From contig JAGBDL010000171.1 of assembly GCA_017937505.1 (NCBI GenBank), positions 1-43,598 of the forward strand: a DNA stretch of 43,598 nucleotides, read 5' to 3'. The notes beneath the pieces are model-generated. The model did no database searches. It saw nothing but the letters and a program-made list of their open reading frames with translations, and was not told the origin of the DNA. Source of the DNA: Clostridia bacterium. Its GTDB lineage: Bacteria; Bacillota; Clostridia; Christensenellales; Aristaeellaceae. Of this stretch, positions 8,816-15,940 are shown piece after piece; the stretch's first letter is position 1; the number at the start of each line of letters is the position of its first letter. Position numbers and translations under genes: made by a program.

Positions 8816-9204
8816 GCCTGCCCCTCCTTTTCCTCGCCGGCCGCCTCCTGCGCGGCAGCCGCCGCCTCGCGCTCCTGCCTGAGCGTGTCCATGTGCACGG
8901 TCATGTACTCATCCCGCTGCTCGTCCGTCTTGATCTCCAGGCGGCAGAGCATGTGGCTGGCCACCGGAGCGGACAGCCACCAGAAGACGACCACCAGCAG
9001 GATCTTGAACGCCGAGAAGAAGTCCGGCGCGCTGATGGCCAGGCCGATCATGCACAGCGAAATGCCCATCGTATCCGCGATGGCCGCCGCGTGCATGCGG
9101 TTGGCCGCGTATTCAAACCGGAAGACGCCGTACACGCTGATGCAGCAGAACACAAGGCCCGCGAGCACAAGCGCCGCCGTCAGAAAAAAGCGAATCCATT
9201 CCAT
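8812..9204 (-). CDS. mrpG: MrpG-like subunit
   Basis: This 130-residue protein has three TM segments. It matches MrpG/MnhG/PhaG in order and motifs (GVFRFEYAANRMHAAAIADTMG, then a WWLSAPVASHML segment). An Ala/Glu-rich cytoplasmic tail of ~40 residues follows. MrpG is a small structural subunit of the Mrp antiporter and MBH. Its ATG shares one base with the stop of mrpF. Confidence 0.85.
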   Translation of the reverse strand: MEWIRFFLTAALVLAGLVFCCISVYGVFRFEYAANRMHAAAIADTMGISLCMIGLAISAPDFFSAFKILLVVVFWWLSAPVASHMLCRLEIKTDEQRDEYMTVHMDTLRQEREAAAAAQEAAGEEKEGQA

Positions 9205-9542
9205 CAGACGTCGGCCTCCTTTTTTCCATCCTGCCCGGCCAGGAGCGATTCCTCATGCTTGTGCTCCTCATAGATGCCCGTGTACACCTTGCTCAGCAGG
9301 ATGACGGCCAGGAAGCTGAGCATCGCGTAGATCAGCGCGATATCCGCCAGATACCCTTCGCCCAGCAGCAGCACCGTCACCGCCACCATGATGACCGTCA
9401 GCGTGCCGATCAGGTTGATCGCCAGTACGCGGTCGGAGATGCGCGGGCCCAGGATGCAGCGAATCAGGCAGGCCAGCGCCAGCAGCGTCAGCACGCCGAG
9501 CGTCACCGCCAGCAGCACCCGATAGGCAAAATCAATGCTCAT
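9204..9542 (-). CDS. mrpF: MrpF-like subunit
   Basis: This 112-residue protein has three TM segments and an MrpF/MnhF pattern, including 'RCILGPRISDRVLAINLIGT', the conserved loop after TM1. The start at 9542 is supported by AGGAGGAG upstream; the open frame continues further, but only as Arg-rich sequence antisense-like to mrpE. It overlaps mrpE by 11 nt. Confidence 0.87.
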   Translation of the reverse strand: MSIDFAYRVLLAVTLGVLTLLALACLIRCILGPRISDRVLAINLIGTLTVIMVAVTVLLLGEGYLADIALIYAMLSFLAVILLSKVYTGIYEEHKHEESLLAGQDGKKEADV

Positions 9543-10068
9543 GGTTCTCCTCCTTTGCTTCCTCCGCCTGCGGCTCGGCCGGCGGGGTATCCGGCGCCTG
9601 CGCGGCGCCAAGCGCTTCCATCTTCACCAGGGGCTGCACGAACACGCCGTCGTCCAGGCCCTCCACCAGCGATGCATCCAGCGCGTGCACCAGATAGTGG
9701 TTGTCGTGCAGGTCCACCGTGATGGTGCCCGGGGTCAGGGTGATGGAGTTCGCCAGGGCGACGCGATGCCGGTTCTTCTCCAGCGGCACGTCGAACTGCA
9801 CCAGCTGGGGCTTGGGCTCAAAGTCCCGCTTCAGGATCATGCCGGCCACGGTCAGGTTGGCCTTCACGATCTCGCGCAGCAACACCACGCCGTAGCGGAT
9901 CGCGGAGGGCAGACGGCGCACGAGTGCCACATCCACCTTCGGGCTATACCCCATGTACTTCCAGGCGAACGCATACGCAACCGCCGCGAACACCAGGCCG
10001 AACAGGGCGATTTCTGTCGTCCATCTGCCATTCAGGACGATCCAGAGCGCAAAAAAACAGATAAACAT
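9532..10068 (-). CDS. mrpE: MrpE-like subunit, first gene of the operon
   Basis: This 178-residue MrpE/MnhE-type protein has TM segments within the first ~75 residues, then a cytoplasmic domain with 'NSITLTPGTITVDLHDNHYLVHALD', which is diagnostic of the family. The last ~25 residues are Pro/Glu/Ala-rich and low complexity. GGGAGGATTGCC precedes the ATG. A consensus promoter lies ~70 nt upstream, so this gene heads a single ten-gene transcript. Confidence 0.87.
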   Translation of the reverse strand: MFICFFALWIVLNGRWTTEIALFGLVFAAVAYAFAWKYMGYSPKVDVALVRRLPSAIRYGVVLLREIVKANLTVAGMILKRDFEPKPQLVQFDVPLEKNRHRVALANSITLTPGTITVDLHDNHYLVHALDASLVEGLDDGVFVQPLVKMEALGAAQAPDTPPAEPQAEEAKEENHEH

Positions 10069-10135
10069 GGCAATCCTCCCACTGACCGGCGCCTGTATAC
10101 ACAGACCCGGCCATTATTCACCATTATCATGGTTC

Positions 10136-10164
10136 ATTTTAATCCCGGTGTCCCTGATTGTCAA
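10136..10164 (-). promoter_or_regulatory. Promoter of the Mrp/Mbh-like operon
   Basis: On the minus strand, TTGACA (10159-10164) and TAAAAT (10136-10141) are separated by 17 nt. The rest of 10069-10246 shows no gene. Confidence 0.8.
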
Positions 10165-10246
10165 TTCAATCGCGGGAATTTAGCGGCGGCTGAAGGCCGG
10201 TTTATAGGGAAATCTTGGTGATCATCCAATTCTGTTCCGCCCATGC

Positions 10247-10275
10247 AAAAAGACACGGACGATGCCATCCGTGTC
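10247..10275 (-). terminator. Terminator after the aminotransferase pair
   Basis: The stem GACACGGA / TCCGTGTC is followed on the minus strand by TTTTTGC, 20 nt past the stop of the second aminotransferase gene. Confidence 0.78.
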
Positions 10276-10295
10276 CTTCATGTGCTGCTTCGCGG

Positions 10296-11141
10296 TTACT
10301 TCCCGCATTCCTCTTTGATCTTGCGCTGATACGCGTCGCGGATCCTCGCAAACGTCGCCTCGTCTCGCATGCCGACGGGCTTGCCGTCGATCTCCCTGAC
10401 GCGGCAGGTCACCGCGCTGGAGCTGGAGAAGAAGACCTCGTCCGCCTCCATCAGCTCCTTGACCGTGAACGGCTCCTCAACCACCGGGATGCCCTCCTCG
10501 CGGCAGATCTCCAGGATGTGCTTGCGCGCGATGCCCGGCAGAATCAGGTTGTCGCACGGCGCGGTGTGCAGCACGCCGTCCCTGATCATGTGCACGTTGG
10601 AGTGGGAGCACTCGGTCACGCGCTCGCCGCGGTGGAAGATCGTCTCATCGCAGCCGGCCTCCACAGCGCGCTGGTTGGCGATGACCGCCGGCAGCAGGTT
10701 GATCGTCTTGATGTTGCAGTGCAGAAAGCGCGTGTCCTCCATGGTGATGCAGCGGTACGCGCCGTAGACGTCGCGCATGCCGTTCGGGCGCACCCAGGCC
10801 CAGAGGCTCGGGCCGCTCGCCGCGCCGCTGTACGGATGATTGCGCATGCCCACGCCGCGCGTCACCTGCCAGTACACGAACAGCGAATCGCCCTCCACCT
10901 GGTCAATCAGAGACTGCAGAATCCGCTTCATCTCCTCCTTGGGCATCGGAATGTCGATGTCGATGAGCCTGGCGCTGTTGTAGATGCGGTTGATGTGGTC
11001 GTCAAAGTGCATCGGCACATGGTTCACCGCCATGGTCGCATCGTACACGCCGTCGCCGAAGTAGCAGGCGCGGTCGTTCATCGGCACCATCATCTCTTCG
11101 ATCGGGCCGGTCTTGCCATTGTAATACGCGATATTTTTCAT
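10296..11141 (-). CDS. Class-IV PLP aminotransferase, D-amino acid aminotransferase type (copy 2)
   Basis: This 281-residue fold-type IV aminotransferase most resembles D-alanine/D-amino acid aminotransferase (D-Ala + 2-oxoglutarate to pyruvate + D-Glu). The PLP lysine is in LHCNIKTINLLP (Lys145). The conserved Glu follows in HRGERVTECSHSNV, where the usual VTEG is VTEC. 'LPGIARKHIL' is the later cofactor-phosphate loop. The ATG at 11141 has GAGGG 7 nt upstream and is preferred over an in-frame TTG two codons earlier. It lies 23 nt after a close paralogue. D-Glu supply for peptidoglycan is the classical role. Branched-chain or aminodeoxychorismate substrates cannot be excluded. Confidence 0.8.
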   Translation of the reverse strand: MKNIAYYNGKTGPIEEMMVPMNDRACYFGDGVYDATMAVNHVPMHFDDHINRIYNSARLIDIDIPMPKEEMKRILQSLIDQVEGDSLFVYWQVTRGVGMRNHPYSGAASGPSLWAWVRPNGMRDVYGAYRCITMEDTRFLHCNIKTINLLPAVIANQRAVEAGCDETIFHRGERVTECSHSNVHMIRDGVLHTAPCDNLILPGIARKHILEICREEGIPVVEEPFTVKELMEADEVFFSSSSAVTCRVREIDGKPVGMRDEATFARIRDAYQRKIKEECGK

Positions 11142-11164
11142 CGTCAAACCCTCTTATGAACAGT

Positions 11165-12016
11165 TTATCTGAGCGCTTCCACCTCGGCGAGCGCTTCCGC
11201 CCAGGCTGCGTCCTGAATCCTTTTGATGAGCTCGGGGGCCCTGCCGCCGACGCTCCTGCCGTCGATCTCGCGGATGCGGCAGCACAGCGCGCTGGCGCTG
11301 GTGAAGAACACCTCGTCCGCCTCCATCATCTCCTGCACGGTGAACGGCTCCTCGATCACCGGGATGCCCATCTCGCGGCACTGCAAAAGACGGTGCGCGC
11401 GGGTGATCCCCGGGAGGATCAGGTTGTCGCACGGCGCAGTCTGCAGCGCGCCGTCCCTGAGGATGTGCACGTTGGAATGCGCGCACTCGGTCACGCGCTC
11501 GCCGCGGTGCAGAATCGTCTCGTCGCAGCCCGCCTCCTCCGCCCGCTGGGTGTAGATGACGCTGGGCAGCAGGTTGATCGTCTTGATGTCGCAGTGCAGA
11601 TAGCGCGTGTCCTCCATGGTGATGCAGCGGTAATCGCGGTCCATGGGATCGAGCACGTCCGGCTTCACCCACACCCACAGGCTGGGCTTTCCGCCGGCAA
11701 AGCGGTACGCATGGCCGCGCATGCCCACGCCGCGCGTCGCCTGCACATAGACCATCTGATCCGGGCTGTCCACCTTCCTGCAGAAATCGAGCACCATCGC
11801 GCGCAGCTCGTCAAAGGGCATCGGCACCTCGATGTCGATCCGGCGGGCCGAGCGGTAGAAGCGGTGCAGGTGGTCGTCAAGCTGCAGCGGAATATGCCGG
11901 ACGGTGAACATCGCGTCGTACACGCCGTCGCCGAAATAGCTGCTGCGCTCGTTCATGGGGATCATCATCTCTTCGATTGACGAAATCTTCCCATTGTAAT
12001 AGGCGATGTTCTCCAT
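11165..12016 (-). CDS. Class-IV PLP aminotransferase, D-amino acid aminotransferase type (copy 1)
   Basis: This 283-residue paralogue of the next gene has the same landmarks: LHCDIKTINLLPSV with the PLP lysine, HRGERVTECAHSNV with the cofactor-binding Glu, and LPGITRAHRL. The two copies share both termini (ENIAYYNGKISSIEEMM against NIAYYNGKTGPIEEMM) but differ in the substrate-side segment around residues 90-130. This may mean different amino-acid preferences. The ATG at 12016 follows GGGGGAAGCGCT. A longer open frame upstream runs through the promoter and is not used. Confidence 0.8.
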   Translation of the reverse strand: MENIAYYNGKISSIEEMMIPMNERSSYFGDGVYDAMFTVRHIPLQLDDHLHRFYRSARRIDIEVPMPFDELRAMVLDFCRKVDSPDQMVYVQATRGVGMRGHAYRFAGGKPSLWVWVKPDVLDPMDRDYRCITMEDTRYLHCDIKTINLLPSVIYTQRAEEAGCDETILHRGERVTECAHSNVHILRDGALQTAPCDNLILPGITRAHRLLQCREMGIPVIEEPFTVQEMMEADEVFFTSASALCCRIREIDGRSVGGRAPELIKRIQDAAWAEALAEVEALR

Positions 12017-12046
12017 AGCGCTTCCCCCTGAGTATTCATGGTGTTT

Positions 12047-12075
12047 ATCATACTCTCTCTTCCCGCATTTGTCAA
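12047..12075 (-). promoter_or_regulatory. Promoter of the aminotransferase pair
   Basis: On the minus strand, TTGACA (12070-12075), 17 nt, then TATGAT (12047-12052), 31 nt upstream of the start codon. Confidence 0.82.
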
Positions 12076-12145
12076 TTTCCCAAAAGCGCATCGTGTCCGC
12101 TTCGCGCCATCCGCCGGTTTCCCGGAGGGCAACGATGCATTCCCC

Positions 12146-12174
12146 TTTCGCATGCCGCGTTTTCATGGTATAAT
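12146..12174 (+). promoter_or_regulatory. Promoter of the glycosyltransferase operon
   Basis: TATAAT at 12169-12174 lies 17 nt after a weak -35 (TTTCGC, 12146-12151). It is divergent from the aminotransferase promoter. Confidence 0.6.
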
Positions 12175-12222
12175 ACGGCTGATCATTTTGTGCCCCGCAT
12201 GTCTGAAGGGAGGCTCCCCCAC

Positions 12223-13029
12223 ATGGAAACCCCGCTCGTCTCCGTCATCGTGCCGATCTACAACGCGGCCATCGAACTGGTGTCCTGCCTGGAAAGCATC
12301 AAGCGCCAGCGCTATACGAACCTGGAGATTCTGCTCGTCAACGACGGCTCCAACGACGCCAGCCTTGAAATCTGCCGCATGTACGCGCGCATGGACCCGC
12401 GCATCATCATCATCGACAAGGCCAATTCCGGCGTATCCGGCACGCGCAACATCGCCATCGAGCGCGCGACGGGCAAATACCTGCAGTTCGTCGACGCGGA
12501 CGATTTTCTGGACATCAACGCCACCCGCCTGATGGTGGAGGCCATGGAGGAAAGCGAAAGCGACCTGCTCATCGCCCACTACTGCTCCGTCATGCCGGGC
12601 GGCAAGACGCAGGTCTTCGGTTTCCTGCCGCCGGATACCCAGATGGACAAGGCGCAGTTTGCCCGTCACCTGATGGAGGAGCCGGCCAGCTTCTACTACG
12701 GCGTCATGTGGAACAAGCTCTACCGCCGCGACATCATCATGGAGCACGACATCCGCTGCAGCGAGGAATTCACCTGGTCGGAGGACATGCTCTTCAACCT
12801 GGAATACATCCGTTACGCCGAGCGCTTCTGCTCCCTGCGCACGCCGGTCTACTATTACGCCCGCCAGAAGAAGGGATCGCTCTCCGCTTCCGTCTCGCCC
12901 GCCAAGGTGCTCACGACGAAGGCCTCCCTGTTCGCCTATTACAAGCAGCTCTACATCGACCTGGGGCTCTACGACACCTACAAGCTGCAGATTTACAAGT
13001 ACCTCGTGGCCGTCGCGAAGGATATGTAA
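12223..13029 (+). CDS. Family 2 glycosyltransferase
   Basis: This 268-residue GT-A fold enzyme transfers a sugar from a nucleotide donor, probably to an envelope glycan. It starts with the family hallmark VSVIVPIYNAA (residues 6-16). LLVNDGSND supplies the nucleotide-binding Asp41, GVSGTRNIAIE is the ribose/uracil loop, and the metal-binding DxD is DADD (91-94). There is no membrane segment. The ATG at 12223 is 9 nt after GGGAGG, which rules out the GTG further upstream. It precedes a polytopic membrane protein by 49 nt, so both probably act in one surface-glycan step. The acceptor is unknown. Confidence 0.85.
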   Translation: METPLVSVIVPIYNAAIELVSCLESIKRQRYTNLEILLVNDGSNDASLEICRMYARMDPRIIIIDKANSGVSGTRNIAIERATGKYLQFVDADDFLDINATRLMVEAMEESESDLLIAHYCSVMPGGKTQVFGFLPPDTQMDKAQFARHLMEEPASFYYGVMWNKLYRRDIIMEHDIRCSEEFTWSEDMLFNLEYIRYAERFCSLRTPVYYYARQKKGSLSASVSPAKVLTTKASLFAYYKQLYIDLGLYDTYKLQIYKYLVAVAKDM

Positions 13030-13078
13030 GACCGGCGTGCCCGCGTCTTTCAGTTTTCCAGCAAGGAGGAATGCTTTC

Positions 13079-14653
13079 ATGCCGCGCAGCACCGCCCGCG
13101 TTCTCAAAACGCTCCTGCCCATCCTCGTGTTTGTTCTCTGTCTGGGCGTATCCGTCGGCTATTACGCAGTCTATGGCCGGCACAATCTGGACTCGGATAT
13201 CTCGTCGGAATTCGTGCTTGCCCAGCTGCTCAACGAGGAGGGCCGCGTCTTTCTCACGGACAGCTGGTATTACTCCACCGAGCTGCGCATCGTCAGCCCT
13301 GTGCCGGTGTATCAGCTGATGCTCCGCCTGTTTTCCGACTGGCACATCGCCCGCACCGCCTCCATTGCCGTCCTGCTGTGCGGCGTGGCGCTGTCGCTCG
13401 TCTATCTCGCCCGCGGGCTCGGCGTGTCGCTGACCGCTTCGCTGCTGTGCGCCGGCGCGCTGGTGCTGCCCATCACAGAGTACAATGCCTTCACGCTGGT
13501 GTACGGCGGGTTTTACACCGTCTGCGTGATGCTCACCTTCATCCAGATCGGCCTTGTGCTGCGCATGGACAGGAAGCGCCTGCGCGAGCCGCTGCTGCTG
13601 ATCCTGCTGGGTGTCTACGGCGGTCTGAACGGCGTGCGCATGCCCATGGTCTGCGTCGCGCCGCTTCTGGCAGCATGCCTTGTCAATCTGTTTCTGGATA
13701 TGCGCAGCTGCGAAAGCCTGTCCGGCGTCCTCATGCTGCCTTCGCTCCGCCTCGCAGCGGGCGGCGTGCTGCTGACCGTCGCCACGCTCATCGGCTATGC
13801 CGTCAATACGGGCACGCTGGCCTACGCCTATGACTTCGCGCAATACGGCGAAACGGCGCTCTGCCCGCTCTCCGTGGAAACCTTCACGGATCAGATCATC
13901 TGCCTGATGTCGTTCTTCGGCTACCGCAACGACGTTCTGCTGCTCTCCCTGGAGGGCGTCGTCTCCGTGCTGGCCGTGCTGCTGCCTATCGCGGGCGCAG
14001 CTGCCATGATCCTGCTGCTGCGCATGCGGCTCAATGCGCGCGAACGCCTCGCAGCGCTCTTCATGCCCATTGCGCTCACGCTGGGCATGCTCATCAATGT
14101 GCTGACGCTGCTTGATGAGCATTCCGCACCGCTTCCCTATACCGTCAGCTACTATATGCCTGCGGCGCTCCTGCTCGTCTTTGCCCTCTTCTGGACGCTG
14201 GATCGCTTCGCCTGCAGGCTCAGGGCCCTGCGCGTCGTGCCGATGCTGGCGCTGGTCGGCGTCTTTCTGGCCGGAAACGCCGCTTACCGGGACAAGGATC
14301 TGCATACCTACAACACCGAGCTGGAGAATATCGCGCAGTATCTGCTCGAGGAGGACTGCGTGCAGGGCTACGCCACGTTCTGGAACGCCAATGTGCTGAC
14401 CGAGATCACGGACGGCGAAATCGACGTGTACTCCGTGGAAAACTGGAGCACCGGCGACTTCAACGCGTGGCTTCAGCGCAAGGATCATATGGACTGGGCG
14501 CCCGTGGGCAGCATCTTTGCCATCTTCACGACGCAGGATCTTGAAAACGGCGTGCCCGGCTGCGACGAGGATCACCTTTTCTACGCCTCCGATGATCTCT
14601 GCGTTGTCATCTATGACAGCAACGAGGAATTCCTGGCCGCCCGCAGCGAGTAA
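13079..14653 (+). CDS. Polytopic membrane protein, GT-C-like
   Basis: This 524-residue protein has about ten hydrophobic segments up to residue ~430. A soluble C-terminal domain of ~95 residues follows (from DKDLHTYNTELENIAQYL). The first extracytoplasmic loop is acidic (GRHNLDSDISSEF), the position where GT-C glycosyltransferases keep catalytic Asp/Glu residues. That resemblance is all that supports an enzymatic role, so I call the function unknown. The start at 13079 follows AAGGAGGA. It is probably cotranscribed with the upstream GT2 gene and closed by a strong terminator. Confidence 0.65.
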   Translation: MPRSTARVLKTLLPILVFVLCLGVSVGYYAVYGRHNLDSDISSEFVLAQLLNEEGRVFLTDSWYYSTELRIVSPVPVYQLMLRLFSDWHIARTASIAVLLCGVALSLVYLARGLGVSLTASLLCAGALVLPITEYNAFTLVYGGFYTVCVMLTFIQIGLVLRMDRKRLREPLLLILLGVYGGLNGVRMPMVCVAPLLAACLVNLFLDMRSCESLSGVLMLPSLRLAAGGVLLTVATLIGYAVNTGTLAYAYDFAQYGETALCPLSVETFTDQIICLMSFFGYRNDVLLLSLEGVVSVLAVLLPIAGAAAMILLLRMRLNARERLAALFMPIALTLGMLINVLTLLDEHSAPLPYTVSYYMPAALLLVFALFWTLDRFACRLRALRVVPMLALVGVFLAGNAAYRDKDLHTYNTELENIAQYLLEEDCVQGYATFWNANVLTEITDGEIDVYSVENWSTGDFNAWLQRKDHMDWAPVGSIFAIFTTQDLENGVPGCDEDHLFYASDDLCVVIYDSNEEFLAARSE

Positions 14654-14692
14654 GCGCGCCGCCCCGTCCTGCCGCATTTCTCCGCAAATCAG

Positions 14693-14726
14693 CAAGGGCC
14701 TGCCCCCTTTCGGGAGCAGGCCCTTG
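14693..14726. terminator. Bidirectional terminator
   Basis: The perfect 11-bp stem CAAGGGCCTGC / GCAGGCCCTTG lies between convergent genes ending at 14653 (+) and 14738 (-). Confidence 0.8.
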
Positions 14727-14737
14727 TTCATTTCAGT

Positions 14738-15904
14738 TTATTTCTCTGCGCAGACATGATGCTTTTCACGGCACTTGAGCTTTCCGCACTCTTTGCACCA
14801 GCTGTGATCACGGTTCGGAGAGATGCAGGTATAGTGCTCTCCGCAGGGCGCGCGATGCGTCTTGCCGTCCTTGAGCACCTTGCCGCACTGGCTGCACACC
14901 GGCACGCACACGCCGGCGCCATGCTTGCCGGAGCACTTTCCGCCGCCGCACAGATCGCAGCGGGGATGATCAGAGGCGCGCCAGACCTTGCCCTGCTGGG
15001 CATACACGCACGGGCGATGGTTGCGGTTGCCGCACGGGGTGTAGTGGCCGCCCAGGCTGCCGTCGCACCAGAGCAGACCGCACATCTCGCAGGTCGTGTG
15101 CTTGTTGGAATCGGCGCACAGGTAGGTCACGCCGCAGCCGCCGATGGCCGGATCGCAGTAGTGCTCGGCGTCCTTCTCGCACTTCTTGTGCTTCGGCTCC
15201 GCCATGCAGAACGGGTTCTCCTTCGTGGTATGGCCGCTCTCGCAGGCGAAGTGCCCCTCCACGCCGCACACCGCGATGCCGTGGTCGCCGACGCAGCCGA
15301 TGTGGCCCGCGTAGCCGCATTCCGCCGCGCCATGGTTCCGTCCGTCATCCGCGCAATGGCCCTTCTTGCCGCACACCGCCGGGACATGCGTCAGGCCGTC
15401 GCAGTTGTAGTGGCCCTTGTGGCCGCAGGCCGCCGCGCTGTGATCCAGCCCGTCGCACAGCATATGGCCGGCCGTGCCGCAGCCCGCCGCCTTGTGCTTG
15501 AGGCCGTCGCAGAGCAGATGGCCCTCTATGCCGCAGCCGGCAGCCGTGTGCCTGAGCCCGTCGCTCACGCAATGGCCCGCCACGCCGCAGGCCGCCGGCT
15601 CATGCATCTTCCTGTCGCAGGCATAGTGACCCGCCGCGCCGCAGGCCGCCGCGGTGTGATCCTTGCCGTCGCAGTTGAAGTGGCCCCACGCGCCGCAGGC
15701 AGCGCGCTCGTGATTCATACCGTCGCAGTTGAAGTGGCCCTCCGTCCAGCAGGACTGCGGGCGGTTGTGATCCATGCCGTCCCGCTTCTCATGGCCCTCG
15801 GTCTGGCACCAGGGCTTCATGGGATCATACGCCGCCATGGCCCCCGCCGCCGCGCCGAGCATCAGGCACAGCGCCAGCAGCATGCACAAAAGTTTCTTCG
15901 ACAT
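14738..15904 (-). CDS. Secreted Cys/His 18-residue-repeat protein A
   Basis: I do not recognise a named family. The 388-residue product has a signal peptide (MSKKLLCMLLALCLMLGAAA, cleavage near AMA-AYD). Ten tandem units (from residue 52 to about 232) follow the pattern C-G-x2-G-H-x2-C-D-G-x2-H-x4. The ~155-residue tail is also full of paired Cys (CEMCGLLWCD, CGNRNHRPCVY, CDLCGGGKC, CSQCGK, CKECGK). The mature part holds 43 Cys and about 34 His. Units 4 and 8 carry GHCxxD, with the second Cys moved two residues. Metal binding outside the membrane is the natural inference; dense disulphides are the alternative. The start at 15904 follows GGGAGG. It is second in an operon with its paralogue, 36 nt downstream. 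Confidence 0.85.
   Translation of the reverse strand: MSKKLLCMLLALCLMLGAAAGAMAAYDPMKPWCQTEGHEKRDGMDHNRPQSCWTEGHFNCDGMNHERAACGAWGHFNCDGKDHTAAACGAAGHYACDRKMHEPAACGVAGHCVSDGLRHTAAGCGIEGHLLCDGLKHKAAGCGTAGHMLCDGLDHSAAACGHKGHYNCDGLTHVPAVCGKKGHCADDGRNHGAAECGYAGHIGCVGDHGIAVCGVEGHFACESGHTTKENPFCMAEPKHKKCEKDAEHYCDPAIGGCGVTYLCADSNKHTTCEMCGLLWCDGSLGGHYTPCGNRNHRPCVYAQQGKVWRASDHPRCDLCGGGKCSGKHGAGVCVPVCSQCGKVLKDGKTHRAPCGEHYTCISPNRDHSWCKECGKLKCREKHHVCAEK
15208..15751 (-). repeat. Coding tandem repeat, ten ~54-bp units (protein A)
   Basis: The ten units encode the 18-residue Cys/His module. Unit 9 is one residue short (CGYAGHIGCVGDHGIAV). The spacing C-x4-H-x2-C-x4-H-x4-C continues across unit borders, so Cys and His alternate in an almost uninterrupted rhythm. 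Confidence 0.88.
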
Positions 15905-15940
15905 CCGTGTTTCCTCCCCGTTTTTTCTTACTTCCACATA

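Noticed and set aside
485..10068. Membrane-bound hydrogenase or complex I operon
   Set aside because: No NiFe-type CxxC pairs, ferredoxin-type CxxCxxCxxxCP motifs or NADH-binding subunits are found anywhere in the operon. Only membrane subunits are present.
15902..15940. A separate promoter for Cys/His-repeat protein A
   Set aside because: The 36-nt gap holds a ribosome site but no -10/-35 pair, so the two genes most likely share the promoter at 17165-17193.
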